A model generated the notes under the pieces. It made no database searches, was not told the origin of the DNA, and saw only the letters and a list, made by a program, of their open reading frames with translations. A program made the position numbers and the translations under genes. Of a stretch of 21,860 bases of DNA, positions 1 to 7,919 are shown in pieces (position 1 is the first letter of the stretch; the number at the start of each line of letters is the position of its first letter). Source of the stretch: an uncultured Bacteroidales bacterium (GTDB lineage: Bacteria > Bacteroidota > Bacteroidia > Bacteroidales > Bacteroidaceae); assembly GCA_937914945.1 (NCBI GenBank), contig CALGJF010000028.1:1-21860 (forward strand). Direction: 5' to 3'.

Positions 1-111
1 TCATTGGTGCGCATTAAAGCTTTTAGGAAAGCGACCATATGCGCAGAGTTCTTTGTTTTACGAAAAAACATCAATAAGATTGAGAAAACAACCGACAATC
101 AGCACCGATGA
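1..111 (+). other. possible 3' end of an unidentified ORF, cut by window edge
   Basis: One plus-strand frame is open from base 1 to a TGA at 109-111 (36 codons), with a basic, lysine/arginine-rich composition. A plus-strand gene ending here would converge on the aspS transcript, and the symmetrical terminator at 218-251 would suit that. However, the opposite strand also has short open frames here, one hydrophobic and ending in TAA, and one starting ATG near 81 that runs off the window. No family is recognisable. This could equally be non-coding DNA. Confidence 0.15.
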
Positions 112-157
112 GTTTAGAGCAAGTAAAAGCACATTTATAGCAACAACTACAAGAACA

Positions 158-214
158 TATAAAACTCCCTCCCCCTGCGGGTACTCCCTCTTTGAAAAGC
201 GGGAGAGTTTTATA
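158..214. repeat. imperfect inverted repeat with alternative pairings
   Basis: TATAAAACTC (158-167) is the reverse complement of GAGTTTTATA (205-214). After a two-base bulge, TCCC (170-173) pairs with GGGA (201-204). The same right-arm segment GGGAG (201-205) could instead pair with CTCCC (184-188), so two hairpins compete. The element may be a second terminator beyond the one at 218-251; read on the minus strand the distal arm ends in a T-rich stretch. The function is inferred from structure only. Confidence 0.4.
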
Positions 215-217
215 AAG

Positions 218-251
218 AAAAATCCGTTGCAGGCAACTGCAACGGATTTTT
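218..251 (-). terminator. intrinsic terminator after the aspS/small-protein transcript
   Basis: This is a perfect 15-bp stem (218-232 with 237-251) closed by a four-base GCAA loop. The outer pairs are A:T, so RNA from either strand ends in a run of five U. On the minus strand it lies 23 bases beyond the stop of the 54-codon gene and is the natural end of that transcript. Because it is symmetrical it would also stop plus-strand transcription entering from the left. Confidence 0.85.
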
Positions 252-274
252 GTGTGTATATCGAACGCTGTTAT

Positions 275-439
275 TTACGCCGCCTTTGGAGTGGCGGCAA
301 AAGCAAATATCAACATTGCAGCAAGTGCCACAATAAGTACAATAACAGCAATCTGCTTCAACAACTGTTTGCGTTTCTTGTCGGCCTTGCGCTTACGTTC
401 CTTGGCAATGCGCGCCTCGCTCTTCTTCTTCACAGCCAT
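275..439 (-). CDS. small basic single-pass membrane protein, downstream of aspS
   Basis: This 54-residue protein is too short for routine ORF calling but well supported. The ATG (439-437) shares one base with the aspS stop (TAATG). It is preceded at a 7-base spacing by a perfect Shine-Dalgarno (AAGGAGG, 453-447), and a strong terminator follows the TAA stop. Residues 2-28 are almost entirely K, R, E, A and Q, a likely basic helix. Residues about 29-50 (QIAVIVLIVALA onward) form one hydrophobic transmembrane segment, followed by a tail ending PKAA. By the positive-inside rule the basic half should be cytoplasmic. It should be translated by coupling to aspS. I do not recognise a named family. 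A ribosome- or membrane-associated role for the basic segment would be speculation. Confidence 0.8.
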   Translation of the reverse strand: MAVKKKSEARIAKERKRKADKKRKQLLKQIAVIVLIVALAAMLIFAFAATPKAA

Positions 440-2202
440 TACTTACCCTCCTTCAAATCAAGTGCAATGTTAAGTTCGTCGAGCTGTGCAGGATCGAGCA
501 CCGAGGGGGCATCAATCATTGTGTCGCGGCCCGAATTGTTCTTGGGGAAGGCAATGCAGTCGCGTATAGAATCCAAACCGGCAAAGAGGCTCACCCAACG
601 ATCGAGGCCATAGGCCAAGCCACCATGAGGAGGTGCACCATACTTAAAGGCATCGAGCAACCAGCCAAATTGTTGCTGCGCACGCTCGGGTGTGAAGCCA
701 AGCAGGGCAAACATCTTGTTCTGCAATTCGCTGTCATATATACGAATTGAACCGCCACCTACTTCAACACCGTTTATTACCATATCGTATGCATTGGCAC
801 GCACTGCGCCCATGTCGGTGTCGAGCAAGGGGATATCCTCGGGCTTGGGCGATGTAAATGGATGGTGCATTGCCATGTAACGGCCCTCCTCCTCGCTGTA
901 CTCGAACAAGGGGAAATCTACCACCCACAGGCAAGAAAATTTATTCTTGTCGCGCAAGCCAAGCTGCTGGGCAACCTCCAAACGAAGTTCGCAGAGTTGC
1001 TTGCGGGTTTTCATGGCATCGTCGCCACTGAGTATGAGTATGAGGTCGCCTGGCTCGGCTGCAAAAGCAGCCTTCATCTGCTGCAATACCTCTTGCGAAT
1101 AGAACTTATCGACGCTCGATTTTACTGTGCCATCGGCCTCTACACGGGCATAAACCATACCCTTTGCACCAATCTGCGGGCGGCGTACAAAGTCGGTGAG
1201 AGCATCGAGCTGCTTGCGGGTGTATGTAGCCGCACCCTTTGCACAGATACCGCCAATGTACTCTGCGCTGTCAAAGACGCCAAAGCCGTGGCCCTTCATA
1301 ATATCCATAAGCTCCACAAACTTCATTTCAAAGCGTGTATCGGGTTTGTCGCTACCATAGTATTTCATGGCATCGTGCCAAGTGATACGGGGGAATGCTT
1401 CTGTGAGTTCTACGCCACGGATGGTTTTGAACAGGTGTTTTGCCATACCCTCAAAGAGTGTGATTACATCCTCCTGCTCCACAAAACTCATCTCGCAGTC
1501 TATCTGTGTAAACTCGGGCTGGCGGTCGGCACGGAGGTCCTCATCACGGAAACATTTCACAATCTGGAAATAGCGGTCGAAACCCGATACCATCAACAGC
1601 TGCTTAAAGAGCTGGGGACTCTGGGGCAGTGCATAGAACTGCCCGGGATTCATGCGCGAAGGTACCACAAAGTCGCGGGCGCCCTCGGGTGTGGAGCCAA
1701 TGAGCATGGGTGTTTCCACCTCAATAAAGTTCATCGAGTCGAGGTAGCGGCGCACCTCCATGGTCATCTGATGGCGTATCTCAAGATTCTTGCGCACAGC
1801 CTCGCGACGAAGGTCGAGGTAACGATATTTCATGCGTATATCGTCGCCACCATCGGTATTGTTCTCTATTGTGAAAGGAGGCGTTGCAGCCTCGTTCAAT
1901 ATATTCAACTCGCTTACGATAATCTCAATATCACCGGTGGGGATATTGGCATTCTTGCTCTGGCGCTCACTCACCACACCTGTTGCCTGAATAACATATT
2001 CGCGACCCAAGTGCGACGCCTTCTCGCAAAGCTCGGCATTGCTATCCTCACTGAAAACCAACTGTGTAATACCATAGCGATCGCGCAAATCCACAAATGT
2101 CATACCACCCATTTTGCGGGCACGTTGTACCCAACCGCTCAAAGTAACTGTTTTATTTACATCGGACAAACGAAGTTCGCCACAAGTATTTGTACGAAAC
2201 AT
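439..2202 (-). CDS. aspS: aspartyl-tRNA synthetase
   Basis: This class II synthetase charges tRNA-Asp with aspartate in the cytoplasm. At 587 residues it has the usual bacterial length. Residues about 1-105 are the OB-fold anticodon-binding domain (GWVQRARKMGG, FVDLRDRYG). The catalytic core follows, with class II motif 2 around 217-236 (FRDEDLRADRQPEFTQID). The bacterial GAD insertion lies at roughly 290-420, and motif 3 at 528-536 (GLAYGLDRW). The conserved tail AGLDSIRDCIAFPK follows motif 3. The ATG at 2202 gives the expected N-terminus (MFRTNTCGEL). A -7-like box lies 37 bases upstream. The stop codon overlaps the start of the small membrane-protein gene by one base, so the two form an operon. 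I see no missing catalytic motif. Confidence 0.97.
   Translation of the reverse strand: MFRTNTCGELRLSDVNKTVTLSGWVQRARKMGGMTFVDLRDRYGITQLVFSEDSNAELCEKASHLGREYVIQATGVVSERQSKNANIPTGDIEIIVSELNILNEAATPPFTIENNTDGGDDIRMKYRYLDLRREAVRKNLEIRHQMTMEVRRYLDSMNFIEVETPMLIGSTPEGARDFVVPSRMNPGQFYALPQSPQLFKQLLMVSGFDRYFQIVKCFRDEDLRADRQPEFTQIDCEMSFVEQEDVITLFEGMAKHLFKTIRGVELTEAFPRITWHDAMKYYGSDKPDTRFEMKFVELMDIMKGHGFGVFDSAEYIGGICAKGAATYTRKQLDALTDFVRRPQIGAKGMVYARVEADGTVKSSVDKFYSQEVLQQMKAAFAAEPGDLILILSGDDAMKTRKQLCELRLEVAQQLGLRDKNKFSCLWVVDFPLFEYSEEEGRYMAMHHPFTSPKPEDIPLLDTDMGAVRANAYDMVINGVEVGGGSIRIYDSELQNKMFALLGFTPERAQQQFGWLLDAFKYGAPPHGGLAYGLDRWVSLFAGLDSIRDCIAFPKNNSGRDTMIDAPSVLDPAQLDELNIALDLKEGK
447..453 (-). promoter_or_regulatory. 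perfect Shine-Dalgarno for the 54-codon gene
   Basis: On the minus strand AAGGAGG lies 7 bases before the ATG at 439, inside the last codons of aspS (Lys-Glu-Gly). Most genes in this window have poor Shine-Dalgarno sequences, as is usual in Bacteroidota, so this match stands out and fixes the start codon. Part of the match may simply reflect the aspS codons. Confidence 0.6.
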
Positions 2203-2238
2203 TTTATACTATATTTTTTGATTAGACGTTTTAACTTG

Positions 2239-2246
2239 CGAAATTA
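2239..2246 (-). promoter_or_regulatory. candidate aspS promoter (-7 box TAATTTCG)
   Basis: Read on the minus strand, TAATTTCG resembles the Bacteroidota -7 element TAnnTTTG. Transcription would start a few bases downstream, giving a leader of roughly 30 bases before the aspS ATG. No good TTTG -33 element is present at the expected spacing; only TTAG occurs about 22 bases upstream. Confidence 0.4.
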
Positions 2247-2413
2247 AGCAAAAAAAACGGGATTCGGACTAAAAAGCGCGAATATTATTGATAATTGTAT
2301 CTTATATCATATATAGGGTGTTAATATTAACCAAAACAGGAGAAATTAATTTGATTTTGTTACGGATATTTAAGACTTTGGCACGGTTTTTGTAAGAAAT
2401 CTTATGTAAAAAT

Positions 2414-2447
2414 TTTGTTCCCGCACAGGAATTTGGTTATATCTTCG
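2414..2447 (+). promoter_or_regulatory. candidate clpC promoter
   Basis: TTTG at 2414-2417 and TATCTTCG at 2440-2447 are separated by 22 bases, close to the Bacteroidota vegetative arrangement (TTTG, about 19-22 bases, TAnnTTTG). The implied leader is about 85 bases and includes a GAGGAG purine stretch (2525-2530) ahead of the ATG. Confidence 0.5.
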
Positions 2448-2538
2448 CATCGGAAAAAGAGAGACCACATTGCTGAAAAGGGAAACAGCAAGAAAGAACT
2501 ATTATCTATTTGTTTTTTTTGATTGAGGAGAAGAAGAT

Positions 2539-5061
2539 ATGAACGATTTTTCACAAAGAATGTCAGAAATACTATCGTTGAGCAAAGAGGAGGCACATCG
2601 CTTGCACTGCAAATGCATTAAGCCCGAACATCTGTTGCTTGGCATCATACGCAAAGGGAAAAATGCGGCAATAGATATTTTGAACAAGTTCAATGTAGAT
2701 ATAGCGAACATTAAAGAGAGAATAGAAAAGGAGTGTACCGAGGAGCAGACCGAGGCCGCACAGGATATAAGCAAGATTGAACTTGGGCTAAAAACCGCAA
2801 AGATTCTGCGTTTGAGTACTTTGGAAGCACGTAATCTGAAAGAGGTTACCGACGTGGAACATATTCTGCTCGGCATATTGAAAGAGAAGGATAATATTGC
2901 GGCAAACATCTTGGAGAACTACGATGTAACCCATTCGCGCGTATTGGAAACCATAAAGAGCATGAAACCCGACATCACTAACGGATTTGGATTCACCGAC
3001 CCCGAGGATGAGGAGGACAGCGCGCCCGAAGGTTCATTCAACATGGGGAGCAAACAGCCTGCAAGCAGCACCGGCACACGTACCGAAAGACGCAAGAACG
3101 ACACCCCTGTACTTGACAACTTTGGTACAGATATAACACGCGCTGCCGCCGAAGGAAAGCTCGACCCCGTAGTGGGGCGCGAGAAAGAGATAGAGCGCAT
3201 ATCGCAGATATTGAGCCGCCGCAAGAAGAACAACCCCATACTCATAGGCGAGCCCGGTGTGGGTAAATCGGCCATTGTAGAGGGGCTTGCACAACGTATA
3301 ATAGAGCGCAAGACATCGCGCACGCTATTCGACAAGCGCCTTGTGGCACTCGATATGACAGCTGTGGTTGCCGGCACAAAGTACCGCGGACAGTTTGAGG
3401 AGCGCCTGCAATCCATAATGAATGAGCTCGAAAAGAATCCCAATATAATTCTTTTCATAGACGAGATACACACCATAGTGGGAGCAGGCTCGGCACCCGG
3501 TACCATGGATGCGGCAAACATACTCAAACCGGCACTCGCGCGTGGCGAGATTCAGTGCATTGGAGCCACCACCATCGATGAGTATCGCAAAAGCATAGAG
3601 AAAGATGGAGCATTGGAGCGCCGTTTCCAGAAGGTATTGGTAGAGCCCACAACTGCCGAGGATACATATACTATCCTCAAAAACATCAAGGAGCGTTACG
3701 AGAACCATCATAATGTAACATACACCGACGAGGCATTGCAGGCTTGCGTAAAGCTCACCGACAGATACATCACCGACCGTTGTTTCCCCGACAAGGCCAT
3801 AGATGCCATGGACGAGGTTGGGGCACGTATGCATATAAGCAACATAAGCGTTCCAAAGGAGATTGAGGAGCAGGAGGCAAAATTGGACAACGTGAGCCGC
3901 GAAAAAAACAATGCTGTAAAAAGGCAGGATTTTGAGTGTGCCGCAAACTTCCGCGACCAAGAGAAACAGCTCCAAACGGAACTTGCCGCCATGAAAGCCG
4001 AGTGGGAGAAGAACAGCAGCAACAATCGCCAGACAGTAACCGAGGAGGAGGTTGCAAATGTGGTATCGCTTATTTCGGGAGTGCCCATGCAACGCATGCA
4101 GCAAGACGAGTGGACACGCCTGCGTGGCATGAAGGACGAACTACGCAGCAAGGTTGTTGCCCAAGACAATGCGATAGAAAAACTCACCAAGGCAATACAA
4201 CGCAGCCGTGTAGGATTGCAGAACCCCAACAAGCCCATTGGCACATTTATGTTCCTGGGCCCCACAGGAGTGGGAAAGACACTGCTTGCAAAGGAACTTG
4301 CAAAATTCATGTTCGGCTCGGCCGATGCACTCATACGCGTGGATATGAGCGAGTACATGGAAAAATTCACGGTTTCGCGCTTGGTAGGCGCTCCTCCGGG
4401 ATATGTAGGTTATGAAGAGGGGGGCCAGCTCACCGAGCGAGTGCGTCGCCGCCCCTACTCCATCGTATTGCTCGACGAGATTGAGAAGGCACATACCGAT
4501 GTGTTCAACCTATTGCTGCAAGTGATGGACGAAGGTCGCCTCACCGACAGCTATGGCCGCACGGTAGACTTCCGCAACACGGTGCTTATAATGACATCAA
4601 ACGTAGGAACACGAGAACTTAAAGACTTTGGCACTGGCGTGGGCTTTACAAAGGACCAGCGTGTAGGCGACAAGGAGTATTCGCGCAGTGTTATACAGAA
4701 GGCTTTGAACAAGCGTTTTGCACCCGAATTCATCAACCGCATCGACGAAATCATAAACTTCGACCAACTTGGGCTCGATGCCATTGTAAATATTGTGGAT
4801 TTGGAACTCACGCAGATTGTGAAACGCGTTCAGGAGCTTGGGTACAGCATAAATGTAACTCCCGAAGCAAAGCAATACCTTGCAAGCAAGGGGTACGACA
4901 TACAATATGGTGCCCGCCCGCTTAAACGTGCCCTGCAAACATACGTGGAGGATGAAATTTCCGAATTGTTGCTGTGCGGTTCTCTGAAAGAGGGCGACAA
5001 CATTGTGGTTACGGTAGAGGAAGAGAAATTAAAATTCAACATCGAACAACCACAGGCATAA
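2539..5061 (+). CDS. clpC: ClpC-type AAA+ unfoldase of the ClpP protease
   Basis: This Hsp100 ATPase unfolds proteins and feeds them to ClpP in the cytoplasm. The 840 residues divide into a double Clp N-domain (about 1-145); an acidic/glycine linker; AAA+ module 1 with Walker A GEPGVGKSA (237-245) and Walker B ILFIDEIH (304-311); a short middle region with a UVR-like segment (about 447-482); and AAA+ module 2 with Walker A GPTGVGKT (574-581), Walker B VLLDEIE (643-649) and sensor-2 GARPLKR (791-797). VGF at 701-703 matches the tripeptide ClpC uses to dock on ClpP, and is absent from ClpB disaggregases. The short UVR-containing middle region also argues for ClpC over ClpB. The start is the ATG after GAGGAGAAG. 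A terminator follows, so the gene is probably monocistronic. Confidence 0.95.
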   Translation: MNDFSQRMSEILSLSKEEAHRLHCKCIKPEHLLLGIIRKGKNAAIDILNKFNVDIANIKERIEKECTEEQTEAAQDISKIELGLKTAKILRLSTLEARNLKEVTDVEHILLGILKEKDNIAANILENYDVTHSRVLETIKSMKPDITNGFGFTDPEDEEDSAPEGSFNMGSKQPASSTGTRTERRKNDTPVLDNFGTDITRAAAEGKLDPVVGREKEIERISQILSRRKKNNPILIGEPGVGKSAIVEGLAQRIIERKTSRTLFDKRLVALDMTAVVAGTKYRGQFEERLQSIMNELEKNPNIILFIDEIHTIVGAGSAPGTMDAANILKPALARGEIQCIGATTIDEYRKSIEKDGALERRFQKVLVEPTTAEDTYTILKNIKERYENHHNVTYTDEALQACVKLTDRYITDRCFPDKAIDAMDEVGARMHISNISVPKEIEEQEAKLDNVSREKNNAVKRQDFECAANFRDQEKQLQTELAAMKAEWEKNSSNNRQTVTEEEVANVVSLISGVPMQRMQQDEWTRLRGMKDELRSKVVAQDNAIEKLTKAIQRSRVGLQNPNKPIGTFMFLGPTGVGKTLLAKELAKFMFGSADALIRVDMSEYMEKFTVSRLVGAPPGYVGYEEGGQLTERVRRRPYSIVLLDEIEKAHTDVFNLLLQVMDEGRLTDSYGRTVDFRNTVLIMTSNVGTRELKDFGTGVGFTKDQRVGDKEYSRSVIQKALNKRFAPEFINRIDEIINFDQLGLDAIVNIVDLELTQIVKRVQELGYSINVTPEAKQYLASKGYDIQYGARPLKRALQTYVEDEISELLLCGSLKEGDNIVVTVEEEKLKFNIEQPQA

Positions 5062-5077
5062 GCCACAAGTAATACAT

Positions 5078-5123
5078 CAGAGGCTCCCGGACTGACATAA
5101 TGCCCGGGAGCCTCTGCCATTTT
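5078..5123 (+). terminator. clpC terminator
   Basis: A perfect 13-bp stem (5078-5090 with 5104-5116, CAGAGGCTCCCGG and its complement) encloses a 13-base loop. A short T run follows (5120-5123). It lies 17 bases after the clpC stop. The U-tract is short, so termination may be leaky toward htpG. Confidence 0.8.
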
Positions 5124-5153
5124 GACATGACAACTCCTTTGGCACTCTATTTG
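5121..5153 (+). promoter_or_regulatory. weak candidate htpG promoter
   Basis: TTTG (5121-5124) and TCTATTTG (5146-5153) are 21 bases apart, but the second box departs from TAnnTTTG in its first bases. If used, the htpG leader would be about 95 bases long. A different stress promoter cannot be excluded. Confidence 0.3.
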
Positions 5154-5252
5154 TTTATAGTATTATGAATACGTCGTGCATGGAATTATCATCGAGGTTC
5201 CCGCATACGTAAAAAAAAGAATAAAAAGGATTAACTAAAGCAGATAAAAGAT

Positions 5253-7301
5253 ATGCAAAAAGGTAACATTGGGGTAACAACAGAAAACATTTTCCCCGTA
5301 ATCAAAAAGTTTCTTTACAGCGACCACGAGATTTTCTTGCGCGAGATTGTATCAAACGCCATAGATGCCACACAAAAGCTTAAAACCCTCTACGAGAAGG
5401 GCGAGTACAAAGGCGAACTTGGCAACATGAAGGTAACCGTTACACTGAGCAGCGATGCCATCACAGTGAGCGACAACGGCATAGGACTCACTGCCGAGGA
5501 GATTGAGAAGTACATTAACCAGATTGCGCTATCGGGTGCAACCGATTTCTTGGAGAAATACAAGGACACAGCAAACTCCATCATCGGCCACTTCGGTCTC
5601 GGATTCTACTCGGCCTTCATGGTATCGAAGAAGGTGGAGATTGTTACAAAATCGTACAAAGAGGGTGCGCAGGCTGTTAAGTGGAGCTGCGATGGCAGCC
5701 CCGAATACACCCTTGAGGAGTGCGAGAAGGCCACCCGCGGAACAGATATCATTATGTATATTGACGAGGAGAGCAAGGAGTTCTTGGAGGAGAGCCGCAT
5801 AAGCAACATACTGAACAAATATTGCCGTTTCCTCCCCGTTGAGATTGCCTTTGGCAAGAAGAAGGAGTGGAAAGATGGCAAGCAGATTGAGACAAGCGAG
5901 GATAATATAATAAACGACACCACCCCGCTGTGGACACGCAAGCCTGCCGAGTTGAAAGACGAGGATTACAAAGAGTTCTATCGTAAGCTCTACCCCATGA
6001 GCGACGAGCCCCTCTTTTGGATTCACCTGAACGTGGATTTCCCATTCCACCTCACCGGTATCCTCTACTTCCCAAAAGTTAAGAGCAACCTTGACCTTCA
6101 AAAGAACAAGATACAGTTGTTCTGCAACCAAGTATATGTAACCGACGAGGTTGAGGGCATTGTACCGGACTTCCTCACCCTCATGCACGGTGTGATTGAT
6201 TCACCCGATATTCCATTGAACGTATCGCGTTCATACTTGCAGAGCGATTCAAACGTAAAGAAGATATCGACATACATATCAAAGAAGGTATCGGATCGTT
6301 TGCAATCAATCTTCAAGACAGACCGCGCACAGTTTGAGGATAAGTGGAACGACTTGAAGATTTTCATCCATTACGGTATGCTCACCGAGGAGGATTTCTA
6401 CGACAAAGCAAACAAATTTGCACTGTTGCAGGACACCGACGGCAAGAAGTATACATACGAGGAGTACAAGAACCTTATCGGTGCCGAGCAAACCGACAAA
6501 GAGGGCAACCTCATATATCTATACTCAAACGACAAGGATAAGGAGTACAGTTTCATAGAGAATGCGAAAAACAAGGGTTACAACGTATTGAGCATGGATG
6601 GACAGCTCGACGTTGCCCTCATAAGCCTCTTGGAGCGCAAATTTGAAAAGTGCCGCTTTACACGAGTGGATAGCGACATCATAGAGAACCTTATTGTAAA
6701 AGAGGAGCAAAAGGTTTCGACACTGGGCGAAAAAGAGCGTGAGGTGCTCACCGGAGTATTCCAAAGCCAGCTGCCATCGATGGACAAAAAAGAGTTCTAT
6801 GTGATGGCTCAGGCAATGGGCGAGAACGGTACACCTGTGATGATAACCCAAGCCGAGTATATGCGCCGCATGAAGGAGATGGCATCGATACAGGCAGGTA
6901 TGTCGTTCTACGGCGATATGCCCGATATGTATAACATCCTCATAAACGAGGAGCACCCGCTCATTAAACGTGTTCTTGCCGACGCCGAGACAAGCTGTGC
7001 CGACAAACTTAGCCCCATAGACGAAAAGACAACTGCATGGGAAAGCCGTCGCAAAGAGCTATACGATGCACGCAAGGAGAAGAAAGAGGAGGAGGTGCCA
7101 CAGAACGAGAAAGACGAACTTGCCGAGATAGAGAAAAACATCACAGCGGCAAAGAGCGAAAAAGAGGCTATCCTCGCAGCCTACGCAACCGGCAACAACA
7201 CCGTGCGCCAGCTCATAGATATCACCCTGTTGCAAAACAATATGCTCACAGGCGAGGCTCTCAACAATTTTGTTAAGCGCAGCATCGACATGATGAAATA
7301 A
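5253..7301 (+). CDS. htpG: Hsp90-family chaperone HtpG
   Basis: This is an ATP-dependent cytoplasmic chaperone of the GHKL superfamily that acts as a homodimer. The N-terminal ATPase shows all the Bergerat-fold motifs: EIVSNAIDA (31-39, with the catalytic Glu and the Asn), DNGIGLT (74-80) and the ATP-lid glycine motif IGHFGLGFYS (111-120). The middle domain (about 230-450) includes NVSRSYLQ, the Hsp90 middle-domain arginine segment. The C-terminal dimerisation region carries a charged helical stretch near 600-650. At 682 residues it is longer than the E. coli protein, as I recall being typical of Bacteroidota HtpG. It follows clpC in the same direction but is separated by a terminator, so a shared protein-quality locus rather than one operon is likely. 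Confidence 0.97.
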   Translation: MQKGNIGVTTENIFPVIKKFLYSDHEIFLREIVSNAIDATQKLKTLYEKGEYKGELGNMKVTVTLSSDAITVSDNGIGLTAEEIEKYINQIALSGATDFLEKYKDTANSIIGHFGLGFYSAFMVSKKVEIVTKSYKEGAQAVKWSCDGSPEYTLEECEKATRGTDIIMYIDEESKEFLEESRISNILNKYCRFLPVEIAFGKKKEWKDGKQIETSEDNIINDTTPLWTRKPAELKDEDYKEFYRKLYPMSDEPLFWIHLNVDFPFHLTGILYFPKVKSNLDLQKNKIQLFCNQVYVTDEVEGIVPDFLTLMHGVIDSPDIPLNVSRSYLQSDSNVKKISTYISKKVSDRLQSIFKTDRAQFEDKWNDLKIFIHYGMLTEEDFYDKANKFALLQDTDGKKYTYEEYKNLIGAEQTDKEGNLIYLYSNDKDKEYSFIENAKNKGYNVLSMDGQLDVALISLLERKFEKCRFTRVDSDIIENLIVKEEQKVSTLGEKEREVLTGVFQSQLPSMDKKEFYVMAQAMGENGTPVMITQAEYMRRMKEMASIQAGMSFYGDMPDMYNILINEEHPLIKRVLADAETSCADKLSPIDEKTTAWESRRKELYDARKEKKEEEVPQNEKDELAEIEKNITAAKSEKEAILAAYATGNNTVRQLIDITLLQNNMLTGEALNNFVKRSIDMMK

Positions 7302-7316
7302 GCATAAATATAACTC

Positions 7317-7355
7317 AAAAAAGCCGATGGGATTTTTATCTCCATCGGCTTTTTT
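7317..7355 (+). terminator. htpG terminator
   Basis: A 14-bp perfect stem (7317-7330, AAAAAAGCCGATGG, with 7342-7355) has an 11-base loop and ends in a run of six T. It starts 15 bases after the htpG stop. The T-tract runs directly into the promoter box of the next gene. Confidence 0.9.
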
Positions 7356-7356
7356 G

Positions 7357-7364
7357 TATCTTCG
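7357..7364 (+). promoter_or_regulatory. candidate promoter of the acetyltransferase gene (TATCTTCG)
   Basis: TATCTTCG matches the -7 box seen before several other genes here. It starts two bases after the htpG terminator T-run, so the -33 contacts would fall inside the terminator hairpin. The predicted start is only a few bases from the ATG at 7373, implying a near-leaderless mRNA. Confidence 0.45.
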
Positions 7365-7372
7365 TACCGTAT

Positions 7373-7906
7373 ATGATAACACTCACAAGAATTACCGACC
7401 CGGCAAGCAGCGAATACCTTTTTACCGAAGAGCTGCTCACAGCCACGTTCCCCCGCGAGGAGTACCGCGAGTTGCACGAGCAACGCAACAATGTGGCAAG
7501 CAAGAAGGCCTTTCACCTGATGCTTGCAAAGGATGGGGATAAAACCATTGGTTTTATAAGTTATTGGGAACTTGGCAGTTATTATTATGTAGAGCACCTT
7601 GCCACCCTGCCAGCCATGCGAGGTGGCGGATATGGCAGTGCTATCTTGGAGGAGTTAAAAAAACGCGCGCAAAGAATCGTGTTAGAGGTAGAAGAGCCCA
7701 CTGACGAAATGACCACGCGCCGCATAAATTTTTACCACCGCGCGGGCTTTGACATTTGCCCACTGCAATATATGCAACCACCCTACCGCGATGGAGACGG
7801 GCTGCTCCCCATGCGACTGATGTTCCACGGGTGCAATGCCGACAGTGATAATTTTAACCAAGCAAAAGCGGTTATATACAGCAACATCTACAACTACAAG
7901 GAATAA
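7373..7906 (+). CDS. GNAT-family N-acetyltransferase
   Basis: This 177-residue protein has the acetyl-CoA-binding motif A of the GNAT fold: VEHLATLP followed by RGGGYGSAIL (73-92, pattern R-x-x-G-x-G). A later NFYHRAGF segment (119-126) is the usual GNAT motif B helix. These families move an acetyl group from acetyl-CoA to an amine on a small molecule, peptide or protein. The substrate cannot be told from sequence. The gene starts almost on top of its predicted promoter and ends 13 bases before the carbonic anhydrase-like gene, so both should be on one transcript. Confidence 0.85.
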   Translation: MITLTRITDPASSEYLFTEELLTATFPREEYRELHEQRNNVASKKAFHLMLAKDGDKTIGFISYWELGSYYYVEHLATLPAMRGGGYGSAILEELKKRAQRIVLEVEEPTDEMTTRRINFYHRAGFDICPLQYMQPPYRDGDGLLPMRLMFHGCNADSDNFNQAKAVIYSNIYNYKE

Positions 7907-7919
7907 AAACAATAGAATT

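Larger units (their letters stand above)
2203..2538. other. aspS-clpC divergent intergenic region
   Basis: This 336-bp non-coding region carries promoter-like boxes for aspS (minus) and clpC (plus). Between them lies a 12-bp perfect palindrome, GTTAATATTAAC (2320-2331), which could be an operator for either gene. A small stem TTGCTG/CAGCAA (2470-2475 with 2486-2491) falls in the predicted clpC leader. I see no gene or RNA family in the rest. Confidence 0.6.

Noticed and set aside
53..613. 186-codon plus-strand ORF at the left edge
   Set aside because: It crosses a strong terminator and runs antisense to the small membrane-protein gene and the end of aspS, and has no domain.
862..2247. 461-codon plus-strand ORF opposite aspS
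   Set aside because: It is antisense to an unambiguous aspS. Its translation is rich in His, Cys and Leu with no recognisable domain, as expected from the complement of real codons.
2539..7301. clpC and htpG as one operon
   Set aside because: A 13-bp GC-rich terminator and a 191-bp gap separate them; co-transcription by read-through remains possible but is not supported by spacing.
7836..7919. Longer start for the carbonic anhydrase-like protein
   Set aside because: The extra 28 residues overlap the acetyltransferase gene and do not belong to the family; the ATG at 7920 gives the canonical N-terminus.
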